A stretch of DNA of 64,000 bases from the NCBI GenBank assembly GCA_035547915.1, contig DASZTS010000054.1, forward strand, positions 23,366 through 87,365. Reading direction: 5' to 3'. The notes under the pieces were generated by a model that made no database searches, was not told where the DNA came from, and worked only from the letters and a program-made list of their open reading frames with translations. Positions 56,276 through 64,000 of the stretch are shown here, piece by piece. Positions within the stretch are counted from its first letter, which is position 1, and the number at the start of each line of letters is the position of its first letter. The DNA is from DASSFG01 sp035547915 (GTDB lineage Bacteria; Planctomycetota; Planctomycetia; Pirellulales; JAICIG01). Position numbers and translations under genes: made by a program.

Positions 56276-57394
56276 TTACTTCTTGTCGGTGGGCTCGAAC
56301 TCGTGCGTGAACGCAGGGGGGGCGCCGGCCAGCCGCCGCGAGGTGATGGAATATCGCTTGTCGCCGATCAGCTCTTTGGGCGAAGCGAACACGCGGCCCA
56401 GTTCATCTCGATCGTTCGCGGCGATCGGTTGGCCGCCCGGACGATTCGCACGGTGAGACAGCAGGACGAGCGAGTACTCGCCGGGCCGCGGCACCACGAG
56501 TTGGAATTGCCCACTGCTATCGGTACGTGCGACGGCACCGCCGAGCGACCGCAGCGCCTCGGCCGCGGGCGTCTCCGACAGGTCGTCGTCGTCGCCCGGA
56601 CGCAGGCCGCGGGCGCTGATCTTGGGGTCGGCCTTCTTGCCGACGGGTAGAGCCATGACCGTCGCTCCCTCATCCGGTAGCGATTCTCCCGGCGTCAGCG
56701 CATAGAGCACATAACCATCGAGCGGCACAGGCTCGTCGGCGGCCGCACGTGCGGTCGACGACTTGCCCACCGGCCGGCCCGAACGGCCGACCGCAAACCC
56801 GGCCACGAACGCCAACAGCACCATGCCTGCCGCCAAGGCCGCTTGTGCATAGACGGCCTTCCGCGTCATCAACAACACGGCACCGTCACCATGGCCTGCT
56901 CGTCTCCGCGCCGTCGTGCGTGCAACGGTCGACGAGGATGCGGACAACGCGGGTGCGAATGCATCGACGGTTGGAAGGGGCGGAGGAGGCGGAAGCCGAG
57001 GGACCGGTGCGGCACTGGGAGCCGCTTCGCCGGCCGCCGGCAATATCGGAGGACCTGCTGTCGGCGGCCCAGCGGTCATCGGTTGGTCGGAAATGAGTTG
57101 CAAGACGTCGTCGAATGCCGGCACGTCGAGGCTGGAGGGAGGCTGAACCACTTGAGGCTGCACCACGTCTCGTGGTGGCACCGGCGGTTCGGCCGCCAAA
57201 GCCGGAAGGGAGGTCTCGCTGAGCGATTCAACCGCGCCTGCGCCCGCCACAGGAGCCGCGGCGGCCCCTTCTACGGGCACCCCCGGTACGGTGTTGGGGT
57301 GCCCGCATATCGGGCACGCCACGGTGGTACCGGCTTTTCGCTGGGCCACACTGAGCCTGCGGTGGCAGTGCGAGCAGACAAACTGAACCGGCAT
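56276..57394 (-). CDS. Zinc-ribbon protein with single membrane helix
   Basis: This is a 372-residue protein. An N-terminal zinc ribbon, CSHCHRRLSV...ACPICGHPNT (about 7-33), sits in the cytoplasm. A long Pro/Ala linker (about 40-165) leads to a membrane helix (about 185-205). The exterior domain that follows has GYVLYALTPGESLPDEGA and TDSSGQFQLVVPRPGEYSLV, reminiscent of TTR-like beta domains. ATG 57394. The architecture (ribbon, low-complexity linker, helix, beta domain) is frequent in planctomycetes but has no assigned function. It is upstream of the MenC-like gene and divergent from the giant TPR operon. Confidence 0.78.
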   Translation of the reverse strand: MPVQFVCSHCHRRLSVAQRKAGTTVACPICGHPNTVPGVPVEGAAAAPVAGAGAVESLSETSLPALAAEPPVPPRDVVQPQVVQPPSSLDVPAFDDVLQLISDQPMTAGPPTAGPPILPAAGEAAPSAAPVPRLPPPPPLPTVDAFAPALSASSSTVARTTARRRAGHGDGAVLLMTRKAVYAQAALAAGMVLLAFVAGFAVGRSGRPVGKSSTARAAADEPVPLDGYVLYALTPGESLPDEGATVMALPVGKKADPKISARGLRPGDDDDLSETPAAEALRSLGGAVARTDSSGQFQLVVPRPGEYSLVLLSHRANRPGGQPIAANDRDELGRVFASPKELIGDKRYSITSRRLAGAPPAFTHEFEPTDKK

Positions 57395-57552
57395 CGGGAG
57401 AAATGCAACGGGGGAGGTGGCCTGTTCCGACTTATTTCAGGCTACTCCAAGGTGACCATAACGGCCAGTGCCTGGCGGCGGGTCCTCCCCGCCAAGCAAA
57501 ATCGAGGTGGCGGTCCTAGCGGTTATCCACGGGCGGCCTGCGTAACTTTCGC

Positions 57553-57582
57553 TTGGCAAGCGTCATACTCTCTTGGGATAAT
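57553..57582 (+). promoter_or_regulatory. Extended -10 promoter of the TPR/exbBD operon
   Basis: TTGGCA (57553-57558) and GATAAT (57577-57582) are 18 bases apart. A TG dinucleotide lies one base before the -10, as in extended -10 promoters. Transcription would start near 57590, about 70 bases before the GTG at 57661. Confidence 0.6.
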
Positions 57583-57660
57583 CGACGGTCCTGCGTTTTC
57601 GGCGGGGCGAATGCGCGCAAGTTACCCCCGTAACTAGGTTTTCGACAACGAGGTTTGGGT

Positions 57661-60600
57661 GTGAAAAGGTCGAGCAACGGTTTGCCCGAATGTTTGCCGC
57701 GCCACCGGCGAGCGGTCGTTGTGGGGTTGGCGGCGGTGTTGGTTACGGCCTGTATGGCGATCGCCGCGGCACAGGAGGCCAAGCCTCGCAACGACGCGGC
57801 CACGCGGCAGTTCGCCGCCGCCGCCGCCCTCCAGAATCGAGACCAGTTCGATCTGGCCGCCGAAGAGTGGACCAAGTTTCTCAAGAATTTCGCGGGCGAC
57901 CCCCGGGCCGATCGGGCACAGCACTATCTCGGCATCTGTCACCTGAAGAACAAGCAATACGCCGAAGCGGCAGCCGCGTTCAATCATCTCATCGCGACCT
58001 ATCCGAAGTCGGAGAACCTATCGTCCGCCTGGCTGCATCTCGGATTGGCTCAATACAACCTGGCCGTGTCGGGTCGAGCGGAACTCTATTCGCAGGCGGC
58101 CGAAACCTTCGCTAACGTGCTGACGAAGTTTCCGCAGAGCAAGGAGGTCGCGCAGGCCGTCTTCTATCGCGGTGAGTCGCTGTATGCCCTGGGCAAGAAG
58201 GACGAGGCCGCCGCTCTCTATTCGCAAGTGGTCGAAAAATACGCCAAGGACGCCCTCTATCCCGAAGCTTTGTACGCTCTCGGCGTGACGCAAGAAGAAC
58301 TGGGGCACGCTGCCGTGGCCGGCGCCAGCTACGACGCCTACCTGAAGCAATTCGCCGGCGGGCCGCACGCAGCCGAGGTCACGTTACGGCGAGGTGAAAC
58401 GCTCTTCGCCCAGCGGCAATTCGAGGTGGCCGAAAAATGGTTTGCCGCCGCCGCAGCCAAAAATGGTTTTGCCGACGCCGACGTAGCGACCGTCCGACAG
58501 GCCGCGACGCTTTACGAACTACACAAGTACGTCGAGGCCGCCGCCCTCTACGCGTCGTTGCCGCAGCGGTTCCCCCAATCGAAGCATGGTCCGGCGGCGC
58601 AGCTTGCCGCGGGCAAGTGCGATTACCTGGCAGGCAATTTCGCTCGCGCGCGAGATCGGCTCGCCAAGACTCTTGCCTCGGGCGGTGCCACGGGTGCCGA
58701 AGCCGCACACTGGCTGGCCCGCAGCTATTTGAAGGAGCAGAACCCGGCGGAAGCAATGAAGGTTGCCGACGCCGCGATTCCACAGGCCGCGCAGACTGCG
58801 TTCGCCGCCCAGCTCGCGCTCGATCGCGCCGACGCGCTCTACGACCAACCGGCCCGCCGGCACGACGCGCTGGCGGCCTACGCCGAACTGGCCCAAAAAT
58901 ATCCCAACGATCCGCTCACGCCGCAGGCCCTCTACATGGCGGCGTTCACCGCCCTCCAGGTGGGCGACCATGCACACGCGATCGGCTATGGCGAGCAGTT
59001 CTTGAAACAGTTCCCCGACAAGGAACTGGCCGCCGACGTCGGTTACATCGCCGCCGAATGCGACTTGCAACTCGGCAAATATGATTCGGCCGTCGCGCGT
59101 TACGACGGGCTATTGAAGCAGTATCCGCAACGGGCCGACGTCGCCACCTGGCAGGTACGCCGCGGCCTGGCGCTCTTCCTGCAAAAGAAGTTCGCCGAGG
59201 TTGTCGCGGCGCTGGAGCCACTCCTGCCGTCGCTCGGCAGTAAGCCGCCCTTCGCCGAAGCCGCCTACTTGGTCGGTAGCAGCCAGAACGAATTGAAGCA
59301 ATACGAAGCCGCCGGCGAGACCTTGTCGCGTGGTCTGGCGGCCGAGCCGCGCGGCCGTCAGGCGGCGGATACCTTGTTGGCGTTGTCGCTGGCCGAGCGC
59401 CGTCTCAACAAGCCGGCCCAAGCCAAAGCCCATCTGCAACAACTCGTCACCCAATTTGCCGACAGCGCGGCGATCGATCGCGCGCATTTTCGGCTGGCCG
59501 AAGACGCCTATCAGACGGGCGACGCCGCCACGGCGCAGGCCGAATACAAACTCGTGATCGAAAAGTTTGCCGGCAGCCCATTGGTGCCCAACGCGCTCTA
59601 CGGCCTGGCCTGGGTACAGCTCGGCGCGCACGACAACGCGGGCGCCGTCGCCACGCTCGACACGCTCGTGGCGAACCATGCCGCCAGCGAGTTGGTGCCA
59701 CGTGCCCGCTATGCTCGGGCGCTGGCGCGCGAGCAGCTCAAACAGTTTGGGCCGGCCCTCGACGACGTGAAGGCGTTCCTTCAGAGCAATCCCGCCGGCA
59801 ACGAGAAGTCGGACGCACGCTATGTGCTGGGACTCTGCCTCGTCGGCCTGAACCAACCGGCCGAAGCCGCCCAGGCGTTCCGCGGCATCCTCGACGAAGA
59901 CGCCAAGTATCCCGGCTCCGACAAAGTGCTCTACGAACTGGCCTGGGCCATGAAATCGCTCGACCAGAACGACGAGGCCACGGCGACGTTTCGCCGGCTG
60001 GCGAAGGATTATCCGTCGAGCTCGCTGGTGGCCGAATCGCTCTATCATGTGGCAGAGGCAGAGTATCAGCGCGGAAGCTATGCGCCGGCCGCTACCGCCT
60101 ATTACGAAGCGATGCAGAAGGCGGGCAAAACCGCGCTCGGCGAAAAGGCGGCGCACAAGCTCGGCTGGGCCTACTTCCGCCAGAATCTTTTCGATAAGGC
60201 GCGGCAGTCGTTCGGCTATCAGCGGGCGACGTGGCCGCAAGGGACGCTGGCGGCCGACGCGGCCTTCATGGAGGGCGAGTCGCTGTTCAAGCAAGGCAAG
60301 TTCGCCGAGGCTGTCAGTCTCTATAAGCAAGTCGACAACCCGGCGGGCAAGGATTTCGGAGTGCTGGCAGCGCTCCACGGCGCCCAGGCGCAGGCACAAC
60401 TCAAGGAGTGGCAGGCCGCGTTGGCTACGTCCGTGCAGGCCGCCAAACAATTCCCCGATTCAGAATACGTACCCGAACTCCTCTACGAGCAAGGCTGGGC
60501 GAAACAGAACCTCGGGCAGGCCGACGAGGCGTTGCCGCTCTACGAGGAAGTCACCGCCAAGACCGATCGTGAGGTGGCCGCCCGGGCTCGATTCATGGTC

Positions 60601-60846
60601 GGTGAGATCTACTTCGAGAAGAAGAACCACGCGGAGGCCGTCAAGAATTTCTTCAAAGCGGCCTACGGCTACGGCTATCCGCAATGGCAGGCCAACGCCC
60701 AATACGAGGCTGGCCGTTGCTTCGAGGTGCTCGGGAAGCCGGAGCAGGCCGTGAAATCGTATCAGGAGGTTGTCGAAAAGTTCCCCGACAGCGACAAGAC
60801 GCCGCTCGCCAAGGCCCGTCTCGAGGCCCTTCGATCGGCAAAATGA
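57661..60846 (+). CDS. Giant secreted TPR-repeat protein
   Basis: This is a 1061-residue protein. The GTG at 57661 is preferred (GAGG eight bases upstream) over a TTG two codons earlier. An N-terminal signal segment (about 18-38, ending IAAAQ) is followed by about 25 TPR-like repeats covering the whole length. Many have the A-x-x-x-Y-x-x-L-x-x-x-F/Y-P pattern seen in YbgF/BamD-type periplasmic proteins. The next gene, an ExbB-like proton channel, starts inside its last codon (ATGA overlap), and ExbD follows. Context suggests an envelope energy-transducing complex comparable to TolQR-YbgF, with this protein as the large periplasmic scaffold. The specific partner is inferred. Confidence 0.88.
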   Translation: MKRSSNGLPECLPRHRRAVVVGLAAVLVTACMAIAAAQEAKPRNDAATRQFAAAAALQNRDQFDLAAEEWTKFLKNFAGDPRADRAQHYLGICHLKNKQYAEAAAAFNHLIATYPKSENLSSAWLHLGLAQYNLAVSGRAELYSQAAETFANVLTKFPQSKEVAQAVFYRGESLYALGKKDEAAALYSQVVEKYAKDALYPEALYALGVTQEELGHAAVAGASYDAYLKQFAGGPHAAEVTLRRGETLFAQRQFEVAEKWFAAAAAKNGFADADVATVRQAATLYELHKYVEAAALYASLPQRFPQSKHGPAAQLAAGKCDYLAGNFARARDRLAKTLASGGATGAEAAHWLARSYLKEQNPAEAMKVADAAIPQAAQTAFAAQLALDRADALYDQPARRHDALAAYAELAQKYPNDPLTPQALYMAAFTALQVGDHAHAIGYGEQFLKQFPDKELAADVGYIAAECDLQLGKYDSAVARYDGLLKQYPQRADVATWQVRRGLALFLQKKFAEVVAALEPLLPSLGSKPPFAEAAYLVGSSQNELKQYEAAGETLSRGLAAEPRGRQAADTLLALSLAERRLNKPAQAKAHLQQLVTQFADSAAIDRAHFRLAEDAYQTGDAATAQAEYKLVIEKFAGSPLVPNALYGLAWVQLGAHDNAGAVATLDTLVANHAASELVPRARYARALAREQLKQFGPALDDVKAFLQSNPAGNEKSDARYVLGLCLVGLNQPAEAAQAFRGILDEDAKYPGSDKVLYELAWAMKSLDQNDEATATFRRLAKDYPSSSLVAESLYHVAEAEYQRGSYAPAATAYYEAMQKAGKTALGEKAAHKLGWAYFRQNLFDKARQSFGYQRATWPQGTLAADAAFMEGESLFKQGKFAEAVSLYKQVDNPAGKDFGVLAALHGAQAQAQLKEWQAALATSVQAAKQFPDSEYVPELLYEQGWAKQNLGQADEALPLYEEVTAKTDREVAARARFMVGEIYFEKKNHAEAVKNFFKAAYGYGYPQWQANAQYEAGRCFEVLGKPEQAVKSYQEVVEKFPDSDKTPLAKARLEALRSAK

Positions 60847-61811
60847 CGATCCCTCCTTGCGTTCGTATCTTGCCCGCTGTCTTCAAGCAGTCTCTCCGGA
60901 CACCCGCCATGTTTTCGCAGAAGAATTGCCGCCGGCCGCACACGCTCGCTCTCTTGCTTGCGATGATCGGCGCCGGCTCCTTTCCGATATCGGTTCTCGC
61001 CCAGGCCGATGAGCCCCCTCGCAGCGAGGCGACCGCGGACAAGCTGCGCGAGGCGGAACAACGTTTCGAAGACGCCATGAAGCCGGCCGACGAGAAGGCC
61101 GGCCCGAAGGACCCTGCGGAAACAGCTCCTCCGAAGATCACTTCTAAGCCGCCCAACCTGCTCGAGCTGTGGATGATGGGTGGGCCGCTCATGATCCCGA
61201 TCACCTTCATGTCGTTCGTGGTGGTCGTCTTCGCGGTCGAGCGCGGGCTCGCGCTGCGGCGGCGCAGAGTCGTTCCGCCGGCATTCATCGCGGCGCTTAC
61301 GGAATTGGCGGAGCGGCCCAGCGGCTTCGATCCGCAGCAGGCCTACCAGCTCTGTCAGCAATACCCTTCGACGGCGGCCAACGTGGTAAGGGCCGTGCTC
61401 TTGAAGGTCGGTCGACCGGCGTCGGAGTTGGAGCAGACGAGGAAGGAGACGAGCGAACGCGAGGCCGCGCGGCTCTACAAGAATATCCGGCCGATCGCGC
61501 TGGCGGTGAGCATCACGCCGCTGCTCGGACTGCTCGGAACCGTGCAAGGCATGATCGAATGCTTCTATAAAACGGCCAACCTGGCCGCCAGCGCCAACAA
61601 AACACAGGAGTTGGCCAACGGTATTTACGTGGCCCTCGTCACGACGTTCGGCGGCCTGGTCGTGGCCATTCCTGCCGCCGTATTGGCCCATTATTTCGAA
61701 GGTCGCATCCAGGCGCATTTCTTCGAGATCGACGAGTTGTTCGTGGTTCTCTCGCCGCGGCTCGAAGCCTTCGAGGGCAAGGGCCGCCTGAGTTCCACGA
61801 CGGCTTCCTGA
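60843..61811 (+). CDS. exbB: MotA/TolQ/ExbB proton channel with signal-peptide N-terminus
   Basis: This is a 322-residue protein. The first 60 residues include a signal-like stretch (HTLALLLAMIGAGSFPISVL), then a charged region rich in Glu and Lys. Three membrane helices follow: LELWMMGGPLMIPITFMSFV, ALAVSITPLLGLLGTVQGMI and LVTTFGGLVVAIPAAVLAHY, the last two forming the conserved proton-channel pore of the family. The start ATG overlaps the TPR stop, so the two are coupled; ATG 60909 is an alternative that begins at the signal peptide. With ExbD it would use the proton gradient to move a periplasmic partner, here probably the TPR protein. Confidence 0.9.
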   Translation: MTIPPCVRILPAVFKQSLRTPAMFSQKNCRRPHTLALLLAMIGAGSFPISVLAQADEPPRSEATADKLREAEQRFEDAMKPADEKAGPKDPAETAPPKITSKPPNLLELWMMGGPLMIPITFMSFVVVVFAVERGLALRRRRVVPPAFIAALTELAERPSGFDPQQAYQLCQQYPSTAANVVRAVLLKVGRPASELEQTRKETSEREAARLYKNIRPIALAVSITPLLGLLGTVQGMIECFYKTANLAASANKTQELANGIYVALVTTFGGLVVAIPAAVLAHYFEGRIQAHFFEIDELFVVLSPRLEAFEGKGRLSSTTAS

Positions 61812-61854
61812 CCATTCCTCGTCTTTCGTCTTTGGTCCAACTCGTCCGAGGTCC

Positions 61855-62274
61855 ATGAGCGTCAAGATCGAAAAAGGCCGAGCTCTCGACGGCATCAACC
61901 TGACGCCGATGATCGACTGCGTCTTCCTGCTGTTGATCTTCTTTCTCGTGGCGACGCGCTTCGAGGAGCTGGAGCGGGAGATGAACGTCGTGTTGCCGCA
62001 GGCCAGTGAGGCGATGCCGCTCACGGCCAAGCCCAAGGAACTGTTCGTCAACGTCGACCGCGAGGGGCACTATTTCGTCCGTGCCCAGCAGCTCCAGGTC
62101 GAGGAACTATCAGCCGTCCTCAAGCAGGCCGCGGCCGACAATCCGGGGCGGCAGACGGTGATCATCCGGGCCGACAAACGGTGCGTCTGGGAACACGTCG
62201 TCGAGGTGATGAACCTCTGCAACAAGGCACAGATCCGCGACTATCGCGTTACGACGGCCGAGCCCGATCGGTAG
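61855..62274 (+). CDS. exbD: ExbD/TolR-family protein
   Basis: This is a 139-residue inner-membrane protein. The short cytoplasmic part has LDGINLTPMIDC with the conserved Asp of the proton path. The single helix is VFLLLIFFLVATRF, and the periplasmic domain follows, with VIIRADKRCVWEHVVEVMNL. It is standard length for ExbD/TolR. It is the third gene of the TPR/ExbB operon, 43 bases after exbB. It converges with purB. Confidence 0.92.
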   Translation: MSVKIEKGRALDGINLTPMIDCVFLLLIFFLVATRFEELEREMNVVLPQASEAMPLTAKPKELFVNVDREGHYFVRAQQLQVEELSAVLKQAAADNPGRQTVIIRADKRCVWEHVVEVMNLCNKAQIRDYRVTTAEPDR

Positions 62275-62282
62275 GCGACCGC

Positions 62283-63707
62283 TCAGACGTTCACTTCCGC
62301 ATCGCCAGACAGCGCCGCCGCATATTTGTGGCGGATCGGCTCGACGATCTCGCTGACAAACTCGTCGACCTGCTCGGCAGCTCGGCCCACGAAACGGGCC
62401 GGATCGAGGGCCCCGGCAAAATCGACGCGGGCGAACGCCGGATCGTTGCGCAACCGTTCGACCAGGTCGTTGGCGCCGCCCTCCTGCTTGACCACAGCAC
62501 CGGCGGCCAAGCTATGGCGACGGATCCGTTCGTGGAGTTCCTGCCGGTCTCCGCCCTGTGCGACAGCCGCCATCAAAATGTTTTCGGTGGCCATGAAGGG
62601 AAGTTCGGCCTCCAAGTGCCGCGAGATCACCTGCGGATAGACCACCAACCCCGACGCGATGTTCTGGTACAGGATCAAGATGGCATCGGTCGCCAAGAAG
62701 GCTTGGGGCAGCGTCAGCCGGCGATTGGCGCTGTCGTCGAGCGTGCGCTCCAGCCATTGCGTGGCGAGGGTCTGAGCGCCACTCGACTCGAGGCTGATCA
62801 CGAACCGTGCCAGCCCACAGATCCGCTCGGCCCGCATCGGGTTGCGCTTGTAGGCCATCGCCGACGACCCGATCTGATGTTCCTCGAACGGCTCCTCGAT
62901 CTCCTTCATGCTTTGCAACAGGCGCAGATCGGTCGCCGCCTTGTGCGCGCTCTGGGCGATGCCCGACAGCGTGGCCAACACCTGGGCGTCGACCTTGCGC
63001 GAGTACGTTTGCCCGGTCACCGGGTAACTTGCTTCGAAGCCGATCTTGCGGCTGACCGATTCGTCGAGCTGGCGGACCTTGGCGTGGTCGCCGCCGAATA
63101 GTTCCAGAAAGCTAGCCTGTGTGCCGGTGGTGCCTTTCACGCCGCGTGCCTTCAAGCCGCCGATGCGTGTCTCGACCTCGGTCAGATCCTGCACCAGATC
63201 GTATAACCACAGGCAGGCCCGCTTGCCGACCGTCGTCGGCTGTGCCGGTTGGAAGTGTGTGAAACCGAGGCATGCGACGGACTTGTTCTTCTCGGCGAAC
63301 GTAGCGAGCCGATCGATGACACGGACCAACTTCCCGACGACCATCACCAGCGCTTCGCGCATCAGCAACAGGTCGGTGTTGTCGGTCACGTAGCAGCTTG
63401 TCGCACCCCAATGGATGATGCCCCGCGCGCTCGGACACGCATCGCCGTACGCGTGGACATGGGCCATGACATCGTGCCGCAACTGCCGCTCGTACTTGCC
63501 GGCCAGCTCCAAGTCGACATCGGCGACATGCGCCCGCAACTCGGCGAGCTGCTCGGCGCGAATCGGCAGGCCCAGTTCGGCTTCCGCTTCAGCCAGGGCC
63601 ACCCACAACTGCCGCCAGGTGCGAAATTTCCGTTGCGGCCCCCACAGTTGCGACATCTCGCGCGAGGCGTAACGGGCGATCAGTGGATTGTCGTAGTTGT
63701 CGTCCAT
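62283..63707 (-). CDS. purB: Adenylosuccinate lyase
   Basis: This is a 474-residue enzyme of purine biosynthesis. ATG 63707 begins MDDNYDNPLIARYASREM, the normal PurB start. ATG 63734 is an alternative, and the frame further upstream comes from repeat copy E. The fumarase/aspartase signature is GSSAMAYKRNPMR, and the family texts IIHWGATSCYVTDN and TGTQASFLELFGGDH are present. The length is typical. The gene stands alone on the minus strand, 47 bases downstream of the repeat and convergent with exbD. Confidence 0.96.
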   Translation of the reverse strand: MDDNYDNPLIARYASREMSQLWGPQRKFRTWRQLWVALAEAEAELGLPIRAEQLAELRAHVADVDLELAGKYERQLRHDVMAHVHAYGDACPSARGIIHWGATSCYVTDNTDLLLMREALVMVVGKLVRVIDRLATFAEKNKSVACLGFTHFQPAQPTTVGKRACLWLYDLVQDLTEVETRIGGLKARGVKGTTGTQASFLELFGGDHAKVRQLDESVSRKIGFEASYPVTGQTYSRKVDAQVLATLSGIAQSAHKAATDLRLLQSMKEIEEPFEEHQIGSSAMAYKRNPMRAERICGLARFVISLESSGAQTLATQWLERTLDDSANRRLTLPQAFLATDAILILYQNIASGLVVYPQVISRHLEAELPFMATENILMAAVAQGGDRQELHERIRRHSLAAGAVVKQEGGANDLVERLRNDPAFARVDFAGALDPARFVGRAAEQVDEFVSEIVEPIRHKYAAALSGDAEVNV

Positions 63708-63754
63708 TTCGATCGTGTCCGAAAATGTAATCATAGCGTGAACCGGCTGGCTGT

Positions 63755-63858
63755 TTAGAGCAACCGACAAAACCGGATCGAGCTTCACAAAATCGGCGTT
63801 TCACGGCCGATTTTGTGCCCGCGGCGCTCCGGCTTCCGGGTTTTGTCATCCGCTCTTG
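63755..63858 (-). repeat. Dispersed palindromic repeat, copy E (best preserved)
   Basis: This full-length copy is in the minus orientation. The plus-strand ends are TTAGAGCAACCGACAAAACC and CGGGTTTTGTCATCCGCTCTT. The centre is a perfect 12-base-pair hairpin: CACAAAATCGGC (63786-63797), loop GTTTCACG, GCCGATTTTGTG (63806-63817). It lies between the purB start and the end of a possible transposase gene. Confidence 0.88.
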
Positions 63859-63868
63859 GCAGGGCCTC

Positions 63869-64000
63869 TCACTTTTTCACAATGCCGAGTTTGGCAAGCA
63901 AGCGGGGGACTTTGAGGACGTTTTGTCGCAGAGCAGCGGCGATATTCTTCGCGCCCTCGGCACGCAAGGCGGCGATCAAGCCGTTCCGCAGGCCGGCCAG
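63869..64000 (-). CDS. C-terminal end of an unidentified gene, possibly a transposase
   Basis: A minus-strand frame is open from the right edge to a TGA at 63869-63871 and gives the last 43 residues of a protein. The sequence is LAGLRNGLIAALRAEG followed by AKNIAAALRQN and a basic end LLAKLGIVKK. The LRN...LLR...NIAAALR pattern resembles the C-termini of some IS4/ISAs1-type DDE transposases as I recall them, but 43 residues are too few to be sure. It ends 11 bases from repeat copy E. The start and catalytic residues lie beyond the window. Confidence 0.45.
   Translation of the reverse strand: MAGLRNGLIAALRAEGAKNIAAALRQNVLKVPRLLAKLGIVKK

Noticed and set aside
57523..57530. TTATCCAC resembling a DnaA box, possible replication origin
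   Set aside because: Only one such box is present, with no AT-rich unwinding region and no dnaA or dnaN nearby.
63708..63788. N-terminal extension of purB
   Set aside because: The first codons come from repeat copy E, and PurB homology starts at the ATG at 63707.

Overview
The window is high-GC DNA that reads as a planctomycete chromosome, most likely of the Pirellula type. The lineage-typical families are a DUF1553 tail, a PSCyt1 plus WD40 protein, two DUF1559 H-X9-DG pseudopilin-like proteins, a subtilase with a LEPR-XLL-like N-terminus and DUF4214-like repeats, and a Ser/Thr kinase fused to a DUF1080 domain. Other pointers are an oversized SecA, an orphan mraZ, a Kdo transferase (so an LPS-type envelope) and many TPR proteins. 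No rRNA, tRNA, CRISPR array or phage genes were seen.

Layout. 1-4.4 kb (+): DUF1553/PSCyt1-WD40/membrane protein, then a secreted protein closed by an intrinsic terminator. 4.4-6.8 kb (-): a coupled operon of an AcpH-like protein, a sugar isomerase and ScpB. 6.9-12.3 kb (+): a protein built from about seven XRE-like HTH units, a monooxygenase-fold protein, a membrane protein and the kinase-DUF1080 fusion. 12.4-16.2 kb (-): a cytochrome/sorbosone-dehydrogenase-like protein and the subtilase. 16.6-18.9 kb: glgX. 19.0-21.3 kb (-): a PcrA/UvrD helicase. 21.4-24.5 kb (+): an operon of UDP-glucuronate decarboxylase, Gfo/Idh/MocA and an OleD-like dehydrogenase. 24.8-30.0 kb (-): an MBL hydrolase, a UAP-like pyrophosphorylase, mannose-1-phosphate guanylyltransferase and GT4 run, then mraZ with its own promoter and operator. 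30.2-35.4 kb (+): secA and kdtA. 35.4-40.6 kb: sucCD, a small conserved gene, ThuA and a FabF-like ketosynthase. 41-53 kb: two diverged copies of a four-gene module (DUF1559, TTR-like lipoprotein, TPR-A, TPR-B) flanking an ASST-like gene. 53.7-64 kb: sulfotransferase, MenC-like enolase, zinc-ribbon protein, a giant TPR/ExbB/ExbD operon, purB, and the last 43 codons of a possible transposase.

Three threads run through the region. The first is envelope and nucleotide-sugar metabolism (uxs, manC, UAP, GT4, kdtA, sulfotransferase). The second is secreted or surface machinery (SecA, DUF1559 modules, TPR/ExbBD). The third is a dispersed element of about 105 bp with imperfect terminal inverted repeats and an internal hairpin. 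It is present at least five times and three copies provide the stop codon of a neighbouring gene. The best candidates for undescribed biology are the duplicated DUF1559/lipoprotein/TPR module, the poly-HTH protein, the repeat family, the tandem-module expansion inside SecA, and the orphan mraZ with an intact TGGGN operator.
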